Positions 45,791 through 57,151 are shown, counted from the stretch's first letter. The stretch is DNA of 64,000 nt from Takakia lepidozioides (GCA_030704615.1 CM060733.1:73906001-73970000); one strand, 5' to 3'. Notes: generated from the letters alone by a model not told the origin. Made by a program: numbers and translations.

Positions 45791-47372
45791 CCACTGATGG
45801 TTTGTAATTCGCTTGATGTGATCAAACATCACCCAAGCATTCGACAAGTTTCCAGTTGTCATGCGAGTGACCAAGTCGACTCCACTCCCAGGCCCACACG
45901 TCGACATTTTGAAAATGTAACAACGATCGGATTCGCTGCCTTGCCCTGGAAACCTGCTACCTTGGATGTAGTCATATCCAGTCATTCGTTTCACCTCCAG
46001 GATTGAGTACATGTCCGACCCCCTGCCGAACTCCTGCTTGCAAGATACGATGTGATTCCGCACATTCGGACTACAAACGTGCGAGACGGACTCCAAGAGG
46101 TCACGCATCTCGTCTTCGGTCAAGGGCTCTCGGTCGGAACCATCTTCAGACATGATTTTGCCAAGAGCAATCTTGTGGGCTGCCTTCAGCTGAATCTGCT
46201 TTGGTCTGGCTCCGGGGCTCAATTTCACCTCCTCTTTTATGATGTCGTGTGCTTCCTGCACAGCCTCACGCATGTTGCCTCTCGCCAAGGGGTGGCAGTG
46301 GACCCCAACGTGTATGCAAGCTCTAGTCAAGTCCGGGAGCAAATGGATAACGTAGTATTGCTTGGCTCTGCACATGGACATGCACGTCGGTGGTTCTTTG
46401 CAATGTGCACACTTGAAAGAACCCGCAGGAGCTTGGCTGGAGACAATGAATGGATGATGCGTTGTGCCAGTCCAATCCGTCTCGTTTCTCCGCCCTCCTT
46501 TGGAGAGAAAGTGGAAGTAGGTGGGATTGAGGCACCTCAGCTTCCCCGCACAGAGGACATATCGTACACGAACACCATCAGCAATTTTCGTGCTACTGGT
46601 CTTCGTCACACACCAGGGGTGTCCGTCATGCTTTCGATCCATGTCTGTTAACATCCCGGAGGCTTTCTTTGACGAAGAAACAGGTGGAAACTCGAAGATG
46701 ACATTGCCATCGACTTCGGGAGGCAGAAAAGTTACCTTTCTGACTGGGAATTTGGCATAGTCGAGAGCAGCCAGCTCGGAGCGAGAACCATCGAGGTGAT
46801 GTTGTCGTAGGAGCTGCACAATGGACCGGGTTGGAGTTATGCTCGAGGGCACATGCGTAGCACCTACAGAGACGTCCATGCCGGATTTGAACGACCGTGT
46901 GGAGGACATGGGTACCTCAATGCAATCATCTTCCTCGTCGGAAATGTCGAATACGTCCACACGAGAAGCTATGGAGGGTCTTGACGGTCCAGGTCGGGAA
47001 TGATTATCGTTGCATACCTCTCTGTTGGCAGTGGCCGCCTCTCGGTTTCCAGACTCCTTTGTGGATGGTGTGGGCAGCGACTGATTCGGAAAGGGAATGG
47101 GCATTCCCACAGCTCGGTACAGGATGGTGTCTGACGGGGGAACGTGCCATTCGATTCTGCAACCTCCGTCGTTACCTAGCACGACAATGGTCTCGTCAAC
47201 CTGTCCAGGAACATCCTTCCTTTCTTCTTCCAAATAAACTATGCCCGGTTTGAGCTTGAATTTGGAACAAAGGTAAGTTTCAGTCACTTTGCAAAGTCCT
47301 CCCTCGTTTGGGATCCAGGCTCTCCCAAGTTGCGGAGGACAACAAACTATAGCGTAGGAATTCAGAGCCATC
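45791..47372 (-). pseudogene. MULE-type transposase, copy C, 3' truncated
   Basis: Start at ATG 47,372, aligned with copies A and B. The frame is open for about 527 codons: N-terminal CCPP, the zinc clusters (CAGKLRC, CAHC, HVGVHCH) and the start of the MULE core with the first catalytic Asp (MFDHIKRITNHQWV). Similarity to copy B stops right after NHQWV at about 45,791. The second Asp, the C-x2-H pair and the SWIM finger are missing, so it cannot transpose DNA, though it keeps the putative DNA-binding half. It diverges from methyltransferase gene C across the P3 array. About 90% like copy A by eye, much less like copy B. Confidence 0.85.
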
Positions 47373-47755
47373 GAACACCGCACGGAGTTGGCAAGTGCGA
47401 GGTTCAGTATAGCGACAGACCAAGGCTCACAGGCACCATCTAAGTGGATCTGCGGAGTCCATCGACGATTGGAAGTCGCACATTGAAGTGGAAAGTATTG
47501 TTTCAAGCTACATGCATGAAGGTGGGAGGTTTGATTCCATAGCCAGTGAGTATGACAATGATGGCCGATTCGGCGACGAAATAACATCTCCTGACAGTTT
47601 CTCCTGAGGGTGGATCCAGCAGTATTCTCAGTGCAGACAGGAACGTTCGCACTGACAAGTGCCAGGACTGCTGGTTAAAACGGTCAGACAACCAAGTTGT
47701 GCTCATCAAGACTGGCCGCAATTGTGTTGTTTCGGAACAATGCAACCCATTCAGG
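47373..47755 (-). promoter_or_regulatory. 5' leader/promoter region of transposase copy C
   Basis: Closely matches the leader of copy A (1,160-1,536). It lies between the transposase start and the first P3 palindrome and probably holds the promoter; no TATA box was identified. Confidence 0.5.
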
Positions 47756-47789
47756 TTCCAGATTTCCCGTCCCGAGTGATTCTTTCGAT

Positions 47790-49510
47790 TGCTGGTGGAC
47801 GGAAATACGGCGCCGCATTTCCGTATTGCATCTTGGTCATGCACCAGAGCGACGGAAATGCGGCACCGAGTTTCCGTCCGGGGGAAACCTTTATACTCTC
47901 CAGAACGGAAATGCGGTAACGCATTTCCATCCAGCAAGCACGGTATGTGAAGGTGGAACGGAAATGCGGTACCGCATTTCCGTTCTGATTGAGAATTATG
48001 AACAACGGGAACAGAAATGCGGCACCGCATTTCCGTCCGAGTCGCACTTTTCCGACATTTCAGAACGGAAAAGCGGCGCCGCATTTCCATTTTGTATCTG
48101 ATGCATGGAGCTGAGGGATTGAAATGCTGCAGCACATTTCCGTCCTTAAAAACATTCATACTCTCCAGAACGGAAATGCGGTACCGCATTTTCATTCAAC
48201 AAGCACGGTATGTGAAGGTGGAACGGAAATGCGGTACCGCATTTCCGTTCTGATTGAGATTTATGAACAACGGGAACAGAAATGCGGCACCGCATTTCCG
48301 TCCGAGTCGCACTTTTCGACATTCCAGAACGGAAATGCGGCGCCGCATTTCCATTTTGTATCTGATGCATGGAGCCGAGTGCGATTCCGACAGCTTCATA
48401 CAGCGCAATTCCGACCGCTTGAGACATTCATACTATCCAGAACGGAAATGCGGCAACGCATTTCCGTTCTGACTGAAAATCGTGAACCATCTGAACTAAA
48501 ATGCGGCACCGTATTTCCATCCGAGTCGCACCTACCAACATTCCAGAACGGAAATGCGGTACCGCATTTCCGTTCTGACTGAAAATCGTGAACCGTCGGA
48601 ACTGAAATGCGGCAACGCATTTCCATCCGAGTCGCACCTCCCAACATTCCAGAACGGAATGTATTAGATTCAAAAGGGAAATGCGGCACCGCATTTCCGT
48701 TCTGATGAAATATCCTGAAACATCGGAACTGAAATGCGGTACCGCATTTCCGTCGGAGTCGCACCTTCCGACATTCCAAAACGGAAATGCGGCGCCGCAT
48801 TTCCGTTTTGTATGTGAGGCATGGAGCTGTGGAACGAAAATGCGGCACGGCATTTCCGCCAGCGTCAGACGTTAATACTCTACAGAACGGAAATGCGGTA
48901 CCGCATTTCCATTCTGACTGAAAATCGTGCGCAACGGGAACAGAAATCCGGCACCGCATTTCCGTTCGAGTCGCACCTTCCGACATTCTAGAACGGAAAT
49001 GCGGCGCCGCATTTCCGTTTTGTATATTGGGCCTGGAGCTGTGCTACGAAAATGTGTTGCCGCATTTCCATCCATGTGAGACCTTCAAACTTTCCGGACC
49101 GGAAATGCGGCACCGCATTTCTGTCCAGGTGAGACCTCTATACTTTCCCGAACGGAAATGTGGCACGGCATTTCCATTCATCATCTAACGTATGTGAAGT
49201 GGGAACGGAAATGCGGTACCGCATTTCCGTTCACATTGAAAATCATGAACCACGGGAACTGAAATGTTGTGCCTCATTCCCGTCCCAATCGCACCTTTCG
49301 ACATTCCAGAACGGAAATGCGGCGCCGCATTTCCCTTTTGAATCTCATACTTGGAGCTGTGGGACGGAAATGCGGCACCGTATTTCCGTTCAACAACTAA
49401 GGTATGTGAAGGTGGAACGGAAATGCGGTGCCGCATTTTCTTCCAACAAGTACGGATGTGTAGCTTCGTGATGGTACTTAACGGAAATGCGGCGCCGCAT
49501 TCGCATTTTC
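47790..49510. repeat. P3 palindrome array between transposase C and methyltransferase C
   Basis: About 30 palindromes in 1.7 kb, spaced roughly 45-70 bp. The half-site is GGAAATGCGG, then a central YR dinucleotide, then CCGCATTTCC; many units extend the match to AAC/GTT outside. Centres seen are CG, TA, CA and TG. The spacers also recur (GTCGCACTTTCCGACATTCC-like and TATGTGAAGGTGGAACGG) and appear in a rough multi-unit order, so the array grew by copying blocks. It fills the gap between two diverging genes. Confidence 0.92.
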
Positions 49511-49853
49511 GCTCCAACTCATCAGACGCTGGGACGGAAATACCTTGAAATGTGAACACGTGGAGCAACGGAATTGCTGCACATGTCGGCACTCTATCTG
49601 ACTGAAGGGGCATGAGGCGGCGCGGCCTGACCGTTCGATAATGATGTTTGTTTTTCGGACGGCAGGCGTACCCTCAACGATTCGAATTTCGTAATGACGC
49701 AAACTCCACGAGGAGACACTTTCGTCCAACCCTTTCGAACCCAAGTGGTGCATCACCGCCGTTTCATCTACTTTTGTCGTGTCTCCTCAGTCACCCCTCT
49801 CGCGCCCTTTCCATCTGCACTCTTTGGCCCTTTTCCCTCTCTCTGTTCTTCTT

Positions 49854-52800
49854 ATGCTCGAACCTGAGAGGGGGGGAGTTCGTGCACCAGACAGGAGACC
49901 TCGTCGCAAGCTCCGGAAATTATACTTCGGACGTAGGCCAATGCCGAAGGGGAGGAAGCAGATGCGTCTACAGGAGGAGATTGCCATCTCCGAGCAGCAG
50001 GCCACTCAGGCAACCCAGCCACCAGTGAGAGCTCCATGCGATCGGGCTGCGCGCAGCTGATCGAGCACCGAACCCCCCATTTTGCTTCTGTAATTCTTAG
50101 ACTGAATGCTAGGAGACTTGAATGCAGAACATGTTTGCATGCCTAACAGGAAAGGTGGACGTGCTGGAGGGATCGCAGGAATCCGAAGAGCCGCAGGAAG
50201 AGTCCGAGGAGCTAGCTGCAGCACGTACACCCACCCGATCCCCGAGCGCGGGTATTCCTGCCGGGCCTAGCCCTCTGCGATTCAAAGACGCGTCTTCGAA
50301 GGGCAAGTTCAAAGTCCCAGAGATCGACTCGCGTTCTTCGGTCATGGAGAATCGCCAGCAGGGGTCGGGCCCTTCTCCAGCAAAGTCGAAGAAGAAGCAG
50401 CCCGTCCCTCTACTGGCTTCTGAACCGGCTCAGGCCGATTCACCCCCCCCAACGCGAATGAAGCAGCAGGGTAGAAGACAGATTCAATTGCAGCAGACAC
50501 CTTCACCTGCAAGGATGAGGAAGCAGAAGGCAATCAGGGCGACGGGCGAACAATCTCCCGCAAAACCGCTTCCACGAGCTGAAGCTCAGTTCCTGGAGGA
50601 TTTCCCGCCTGCAGATGTTGGGGCCGACTCTGCTGCAGCGAAGGCAATGGGATCGACCGTTGATCTCGATTTGGTACCGGAGGAGGGTGCTGCCGCTCAA
50701 CGTTCGCAGCAAGACCTCACCACCGATGAGCAAGCAGGCCCGGAGGAGGCCTCTGCAATGGCAGAATTGCCCGCAGACAGGCCCCAGAGTGCAGCTCCAG
50801 TTGAGGATGCTCCAGCTGCTCAGCCACTACCGGCACCTACAGACATGTCTCCGGAGGATTTCAAAAGTGCAGCGGATAAAATGTTGGAGGAGACACACAG
50901 TAGCATTGGCAGAGTTCTGGGCAGCAGGGTATTCCAGCGGACTCTTCGAATCCCACTCTGTCGCATGGTCTCCCTTCCCATCGTCAGGCAGGCCCTTCCC
51001 GGAGATGTGGATAAGCTCAAGTTCGCATTTCGAGAAGGGTACCGTCTGGGATCGGCAGCGTTTTACGTTTCCATTGAGAATGAGGACGGCGAAACTCGTG
51101 GACCCACTGCCGATGAATTGTCAACGTGGGATACCCACTGGCACACTCGCAACCACGAATTCGAGGCGACGCTGAAGGGTGATCCAGACTTCGGCCATAT
51201 GTCGGGTAAAATGTTCTTTGTGTGGGACGGGAATCACCGACTTCTCGCCTGGTGGGAGTACATCAAGCAGAACCATGCCAAGCACATTGGCTGGCATTAC
51301 ATGGTGGAGTGTGTCATCCTCAAGGTGAAGGCGGCAGACTCCTCCCTGCTCAAGAATGCCATGGCGGACCTCAACTCGTAAGATACTCATACCCTCCCTA
51401 GCACGTTCGAAATGCGGTGCCGCATTTCGGTTTCCATTCTGGTTTGTTTCCGTGCTTCCGTGTACTGAACTGGAGAGTGTGCCTTGCAGGGTCACTGAGA
51501 ATGCGTACGTGCATACCCACATGGCACACATGCTGTACAGGGTGAGGAAAACTGGTCTCACTGATCCGCAGATGTTTGCGGAAATGCTGGAGCCCGAGCT
51601 CATTCAGAAAGCCGTTGCAAAAACAGACCGGACATGGTATCGTCTCACTATGGATGGAATGGTGGAGGTGATATACGAAGTAAGTCGTCCTCCAATTTCC
51701 CTCTGCTCATCCTTCCCCAATTTTCAGTAATGTTTCCACATGAATCGAATGTAACGCTTCTGCATGTTTTTGTTGGCAGTCAAACATCAAGCTGGATTTG
51801 GCCCATGCCAAACGCTTCTTCATGGAAAGTGAGGGGCAGGTCAAAACGTTGCAGTCATTGACTGAGCACTTGAAGGAAGCCGGTGTCAAGTCCAGAACCA
51901 AATACAAGTCAAAGCTTGTGAAGCTGGTGGCAATTGCAGATCCGGCACTTGGAAAGGACTTCATCCCCGAGATTGCAAAACACTATTCTCGGGCCATGCA
52001 GCCGACCATGCAATTGGAGAAACTGCATCACCTCTCAACGGCATGTGTGGAGGCGAAAGAGAAGGTGAGGTTTCAATGCACTGAAGTTCCTTCCTAGCAA
52101 TAGCCACTCTCTTCCAGCTCCTGACATTGGATCGGAAATGGCAGACACGGTGGCTGTCGATCTGGAATGCATCCGAGAGCATAAGGACAATGTGGTCTTT
52201 TCCACTGGAAGTTTCCGACCCTGCAGTGGATGTGTGGCTCAACCGTATGACTTGGTGGTTCCAGGTAATTCAAGGTACTTCCCCAGATTTGCTTTTCTGA
52301 CATGAATTCCCTGAACTGCTACGTGACAATGCATTTGGGAATCGCAGGTAATGTCGAATGCGAAGGAGCAAGTCGTAATGCACACAAATTCGTTCGGCTT
52401 GTACGTCAAATGGGATGGAACACAGACATTGGAAGACTACGTGACACGTTTCAGATGTGCGTACAAGGACAACCTTTTCGCCAGAGAGCTACAGACAGCA
52501 AGAAGGAGCGTGGAGTTTACACATCAGGAGGGAGCGGGGAAAGCTGCAATGCGAATTGTTTACAGGTGAAGCACAGCTGCCCTTGTATGCGAAGCCTGGT
52601 TACGAGGTTTGTCTCGGAAATGCGGCACCGCATTCGCATTTTATGTTTTCGGTGGCACTCTGCCAGTAGGTTGGTCTCAACTTTTGCTCACGCATGCTGA
52701 CTGCCTTGCAGGTATATGAAATACGTGCTCCTTCAGACAGGGGCCCTGGCTCAAGAGCCCCCGTTCTTCATGGCTTGGACCGTGGCGGGCCCAAGCTGTG

Positions 52801-55065
52801 TCTACACACCCGAGATGCAGAAACAATGGCATCCCGCGCATCTCGTTGGATGCCCGTGGTACCTGGACATGTCTGGCGGTATTGTTGACGAGTCTGAGAA
52901 AGATCTGCACGCCTTGGCAGAAGAGAAGAGAAAGGAAAGACGTGTCCCTGCTGGGCCAAAGTCGGCAAAGGAATCTGCTGCTCTGGAAGAATCCAGAAAG
53001 GCAGCTGAGATGGCACAAAAGACGGTGGATGCAGCTGTGCAGGCCCAACAGAAGGGGTCGAAGAAGAGGACTCGCCAGCAAGGAGCAGCTGTTGTGACAC
53101 CCGCCAAAACGAAGAAGCAGAAACAGCCTGTTCAGGAAGAGGGTGAGGAAGAGGACTCCGATGGAGACTTTGCAACCAGCCCACCCCCCCAAACGCAGGC
53201 TGCCTCCCCTGTGCCCACCGTTGTCACGAGAGGCACGAGAACTGGCTCGGCAAAGAAGGCACTCTTCAACCCCCCAGGGGGGCACCCTTTCGAGCCGGTG
53301 GAAATGAAGAGGCCGAAAGTGGCTCCCGAAACAGTAGTCCAGTGTGTAAATGAGAGTTTCTTGGCGGCTTTGGATGGACGGGCAGCCAAGTTGGCATACA
53401 TGAAGACCATGGAGGGTCTGAAGGGCAGAGCACTGAAGAAGGCGACTGCCGAAGAGCCTTCCGACACCCCAGGATTTCAGAATATGGTCTCGTTCTTTGA
53501 GAGGGTGTGTGCAGACAAGGATTGTAGGAGGGGCGGAAATGCCACCGAGTGGTCTTGCGATATGATCATCTTGGATATTCCGGACGGAGAGCCTGTGGAA
53601 GGACTGCAAGCTTTGCCATCTTGGAACAGGTACTCGGAGGACTTTTGGAAGAAAGGATTCGGGCTTGCCCGCATGGTGTTGGACGACAGAGGCTGTGTGG
53701 TTGTCCTGGCGAGCAGAGGAAAAAACACTCAGACAGGAATTGCGAAGTGGACCCGCAAGAGCGCCGTCCCGATTCTGAAAAAGAAGTGGACGTGCATCAA
53801 CACACTGGGCCTTCGGTCGGAAGGGAAGAAGGTGATTACGACACTGGCACTCGTCCATTCATTTGCTTGGGTGTTTTCAAATGCGGTGCCGCATTCGGTT
53901 TCTAATCGTTTTCCCCCTGTGTATGCAGACGAAGCAGTTCGATGCATACTGCTTTGTGAAGGAGAACTCCACCTTTGCTTTCCGGAAGGAGGGAGGAAAG
54001 GTTGACCCGAACTGCGACCCACTCGATTACGACGTTCTGTTCAACAACGTTCCCAAGGAACTTCTCCCTCATAGCCTCACTTCAACGGAACCCCTGCGGT
54101 ACTCACGGACTCGGAGCCCTGCCTTCATTCAGACAATTATGGAGACATGCACAGACGTGGAGGGCACAGTGCTCGACCTCATCTGTGGGACAGGTATGCA
54201 GAATCTTGATCTATGCTGTTCTGCAAATTCTCGTTAGGATGTAGTTCGCAACATCTGAAGCGCCATGTGGTAATGTGTGGATGGCATTGTAACAGGTGCC
54301 TCAATGTGGGCTGGGCGGTTTTCCGACCGGCACCTCTTTGCCTACGAGGAGGATTCATCCGTGTGGGGATCCCATCTGGAGGGGCTGCAACGGAATGTGA
54401 AGGCTCCCGACAGAGCGGAAGTCTCCTCGGATTCGTCGGAGTCCGAGGAAGACACAGTGGACATTGATGCGGAGGAGAACCCGGAATACGAGTGAGTGCA
54501 AACATTGTAAGTTTGCAAAGCCTTCTGGGTCATTTATGTCAAACGAATTTCCCGACTGTGGTTCTCATTAGTCTCGTTGATGATTGTCATGTGCAGGATT
54601 GCAGGGTCCGGGTCGAAACATGTAGGGCCTACACTTCCTGCCAGGAAGAATGTCCCGTTCTTTGCGAGGGCCGACTTCATGACGAGCCCGGTGAGGGACT
54701 ACTCCCTTCCTAGTTATGCAGCTAAACTCGCAAATACAGCGATTAGAAGAAGTGAGAATCCCAGTAAAGTAGAGCAGATTTTGGAGAGGGCTAGGGAGGA
54801 CAGAAGGATAAGGAAAGAGTTGGCAGCAGCTCAGACAGGTAGACGGGTACGAAAGTACATATGTGATTCAGCGGATGAGAGCGACGCAGACAGGGAGGAA
54901 GACGACCCAACGGAGGTGAGATGGACAGTTCCGCAAGGGGAAGATGGGATTTTCGAAAGCCTGGCCAACGAGCAGTCCGCTGGAGATGAGAGAGGCACTG
55001 AGGGGGTGGAGGAGGAGCAGGACAGTCTAGAACAGGATGAGGATTCGGATGATTTTCAAGATTAA
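49854..55065 (+). CDS. ParB-like / permuted DNA-methyltransferase-like fusion protein, copy C (intact, 10 exons)
   Basis: Exons: 49,854-50,024; 50,128-51,377; 51,490-51,679; 51,780-52,064; 52,118-52,264; 52,348-52,565; 52,712-53,831; 53,929-54,193; 54,296-54,491; 54,597-55,065. All junctions are GT-AG and phases add up to 1,436 residues plus TAA; only the exon 1/2 join is less sure. Residues ~325-470 look like a ParB/sulfiredoxin fold (IPLCRMVSLP, then VWDGNHRLLAW with Asp424). Residues 755-1,436 look like a permuted Rossmann methyltransferase: motif IV-like Asp1037-Asp1045 (DMIILDIPDG), then GCVVVLAS. Next comes RSPAFIQTI and the SAM motif I LDLICGTG (Asp1210-Gly1216), then an acidic strand end (AYEED). 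A Lys/Arg-rich linker (KKRTRQQG) lies before it and the C-terminus is acidic. Known families: ParB-methylase fusions occur in bacteria and phages. Function here, DNA modification or palindrome binding, is inference. Confidence 0.85.
51405..51440. repeat. P3 palindrome inside intron 2 of gene C
   Basis: CGAAATGCGG, centre TG, CCGCATTTCG: one P3-type palindrome between exons 2 and 3. Confidence 0.85.
52612..52640. repeat. P3 palindrome inside intron 6 of gene C
   Basis: GGAAATGCGG, centre CA, CCGCATTCGC. It lies in the same intron that carries the P1 array in gene D. Confidence 0.85.
53879..53902. repeat. P3 palindrome inside intron 7 of gene C
   Basis: CAAATGCGG, centre TG, CCGCATTCGG, between exons 7 and 8. 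Confidence 0.8.
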
Positions 55066-55199
55066 TAGAATTTTAATGAAGTCTCTGTAAATGTAAATTC
55101 TCTTCCAGAGTATATAAAGGAAATTCTGCCCGACATTCGTGACCCCTCTCCAGTGTGCATTCCAGCCACACAATCGCCCAAACCACGACGCTCCCAAAA

Positions 55200-55985
55200 T
55201 CAGAAATGGGGCACCGCATTTCCAAAATTTTGGCAACTCTAAGAACCTCTTTTGGAAATGCGGCACCGCATTTCCAAAACAGGGGAGGGACTAAATTTTC
55301 CATTTCAATGTTGGCATAGTAAAAAGTAATCTGAATTGGAAATGCGGTGCCGCATTTCCAAAATTTCCTTTGTCCACACGCCAGTTTTGGCCTCTCCCGC
55401 TCATTGCATGGATGCCACCACGCTTACAGAGGTCGAACAAGGAGGTCGAACAAGGAGGTCGAGATGGCGGGATTGAAAATGCGGTGCCGCATTTCAGTAT
55501 TGGGGATGGTCGTTGTTCGAACTGCAGGCCCATCAGCAAAAAATTGGCACCGCATTCCATTGTTAAAAAAAAGTCGATGACGGACATGGAAATGCGGCGC
55601 CGCATTTCCAGAACGGACATCGCAATTTGTCCATTTGCAGACCCTCTCTCGGAAATGCGGTAACGCATTCCATCGCGCTGGTCGGAAATGTCACACTTTT
55701 CGAAGTGTTGTACGGAAATGCGGCACCGCATTCCCTTGTCCAAAAAGAAGTTTCCATTGCCAAGCTGGAAATGCGTCGCCGCATTTGCAATGCCAACCTC
55801 GTTTTCTGATCAATTTATAGACCCGTGTTGGTATTTCGTGTACCTGGACGGAAATGATGCACCGCATTTTCTTGTCGGACATGGAAATGCGGTGCCGCAT
55901 TTCGATGCCGACATGGAAATGCGGCGCCGCATTTCGATGCCGACATGGAAATGCGGTGCCGCATTTCAATGTCCGACATGGCGTT
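55200..55985. repeat. P3 palindrome array downstream of gene C
   Basis: About 15 palindromes with the same GGAAATGCGG / CCGCATTTCC half-sites as the central array; many have a GGAAATGCGG arm but a shorter CCGCATTCC arm. The last four (55,880-55,975) are near-identical with a GACATGGAAATGC start. It begins 135 bp after the stop of gene C. Confidence 0.9.
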
Positions 55986-56224
55986 ACTCTGGTATATTCT
56001 TGACACATGACTCACATACCGGTTACTCTGCTATATTCATCCGGACAGACACATTGTAGAAATGAGACATCAAATTGTAAACAGTGGGCCAATTCCGACA
56101 GTTATTCAACACAATGAAACACAATCATACAGAAGTGAGGTACGATGGGTTTATTGATCGGACACGATGTCTCACATTTACCAACTGCAGACAAAACTAA
56201 GCCCTTCCTCCTTCTACATGGGCT

Positions 56225-56926
56225 TCACCAAGTCGACGGAACTTCGATACCCCTCAAAACAAGCTCATCACTGCTGCGGCACCTCGAGGTAAACTGCAAT
56301 TCGGTCGTTCTGCTGCCCTTGCTGGAGCCGACGACAATGTCATGTCCATCAATGATACCACCATCATACATTGACAAGGTCACTGTGGGCCTCATGTGCC
56401 CGTGCGATTCGTCTTCGCAACTCAGCCGAATGTCTCCATACACTGGAAGAGCGGAGTGATCTGCACGTATATAGTTTTCCCCGGTGCCGTCCTCCCTGGT
56501 CCACTGGCAGCAGTTCCAGCGCCAAAGCGAGGCCGTGCGTGATCTGTCCGGCATCCCTTTCCAGCTTGGTATATCGAGGTCAACAATTTTCAGGACCCAC
56601 GGACCGCATTGACCCTCGCCCTCACCTCGCTCAAAGCGGTAATAGCCCTCCAGATACTCCATTGCGCGCAAAGACTCTTGCTTGATTCCAGCAGCGTCTG
56701 TGAAAACAGAGAGCCAGACAATGATGTCTCCTGATTCTGGTTTGAACATAGCATAATCGTGGCCATGATAAGGGCAGTCGGCTGGATTTCGGCGGCACGG
56801 CATCCTTGAAAAAGAGTAGCGGAGTACGCTCAATGACAGCAGCTCCCGGATGGAGGAGGAGCAGCGCGGTGGCTGGAAAAAGTTCAAGCTAACGCTGCAA
56901 TTCCTCACAAACACTCCAGGGCACAT
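56225..56926 (-). CDS. Unknown 233-residue protein, divergent pair member 1
   Basis: ATG at 56,924-56,926, open for 233 codons. It is clearly related to the gene at 57,152-57,916 on the other strand. Shared segments are RMPC(R/F)RN, DCP(Y/F), DYAM, SGDI(I/V)(V/I)W, FERG, RWNCC-W, YGDIR, DGG(I/M)I-G-DIVV and ELVLR-(I/V)EVP. Cysteines in MPC, DCP and WNCC could bind metal or form disulfides. No signal peptide or membrane segment is clear. I do not recognise the family. It lies 240 bp after the downstream P3 array, so it may be a third gene of the transposon. Confidence 0.65.
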   Translation of the reverse strand: MCPGVFVRNCSVSLNFFQPPRCSSSIRELLSLSVLRYSFSRMPCRRNPADCPYHGHDYAMFKPESGDIIVWLSVFTDAAGIKQESLRAMEYLEGYYRFERGEGEGQCGPWVLKIVDLDIPSWKGMPDRSRTASLWRWNCCQWTREDGTGENYIRADHSALPVYGDIRLSCEDESHGHMRPTVTLSMYDGGIIDGHDIVVGSSKGSRTTELQFTSRCRSSDELVLRGIEVPSTW

Positions 56927-57084
56927 TTAAATTTCCCCCCTACAGGATCCTGGACCGATGAAGATTGGCTGCTGCATGAATGTAGCCGTTTCAGTTTCCT
57001 ACCCTGCCATGCAAACTATGGGCAGTCACTGCCAGGTGGGCCGATAGCCACTGGACACGACGAAGTCCATCCCCTCTTCGATGT

Positions 57085-57118
57085 AAATGCGGCGCCGAAT
57101 TTCCATCCGGGGGATGGA
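57085..57118. repeat. Hybrid P3/P2 palindrome
   Basis: The left arm, TAAATGCGGC, is P3-like. The right arm, GCCGAATTTCCAT followed by CCGGGGGATGG, is identical to the P2 unit and its spacer at 21,160-21,180. It lies between the two divergent unknown genes. Confidence 0.75.
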
Positions 57119-57151
57119 CTTCGGTGGCAGATCTCAAACTATAACTTGTTG

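Noticed and set aside
46052-46651. 199-codon ORF on + (also 35-439)
   Set aside because: Antisense shadow of the conserved transposase coding strand; it appears in both copies only because the minus-strand protein is conserved.
47503-48195. 230-codon ORF on - and similar ORFs across 47.7-49.6 kb
   Set aside because: Translations of the P3 palindromes themselves (repeated GNA-PHFRS words); no independent evidence of coding.
47790-49510. CRISPR array
   Set aside because: The repeats are palindromes of varying sequence with spacers that also repeat, and the setting is a eukaryotic transposon; no cas genes.
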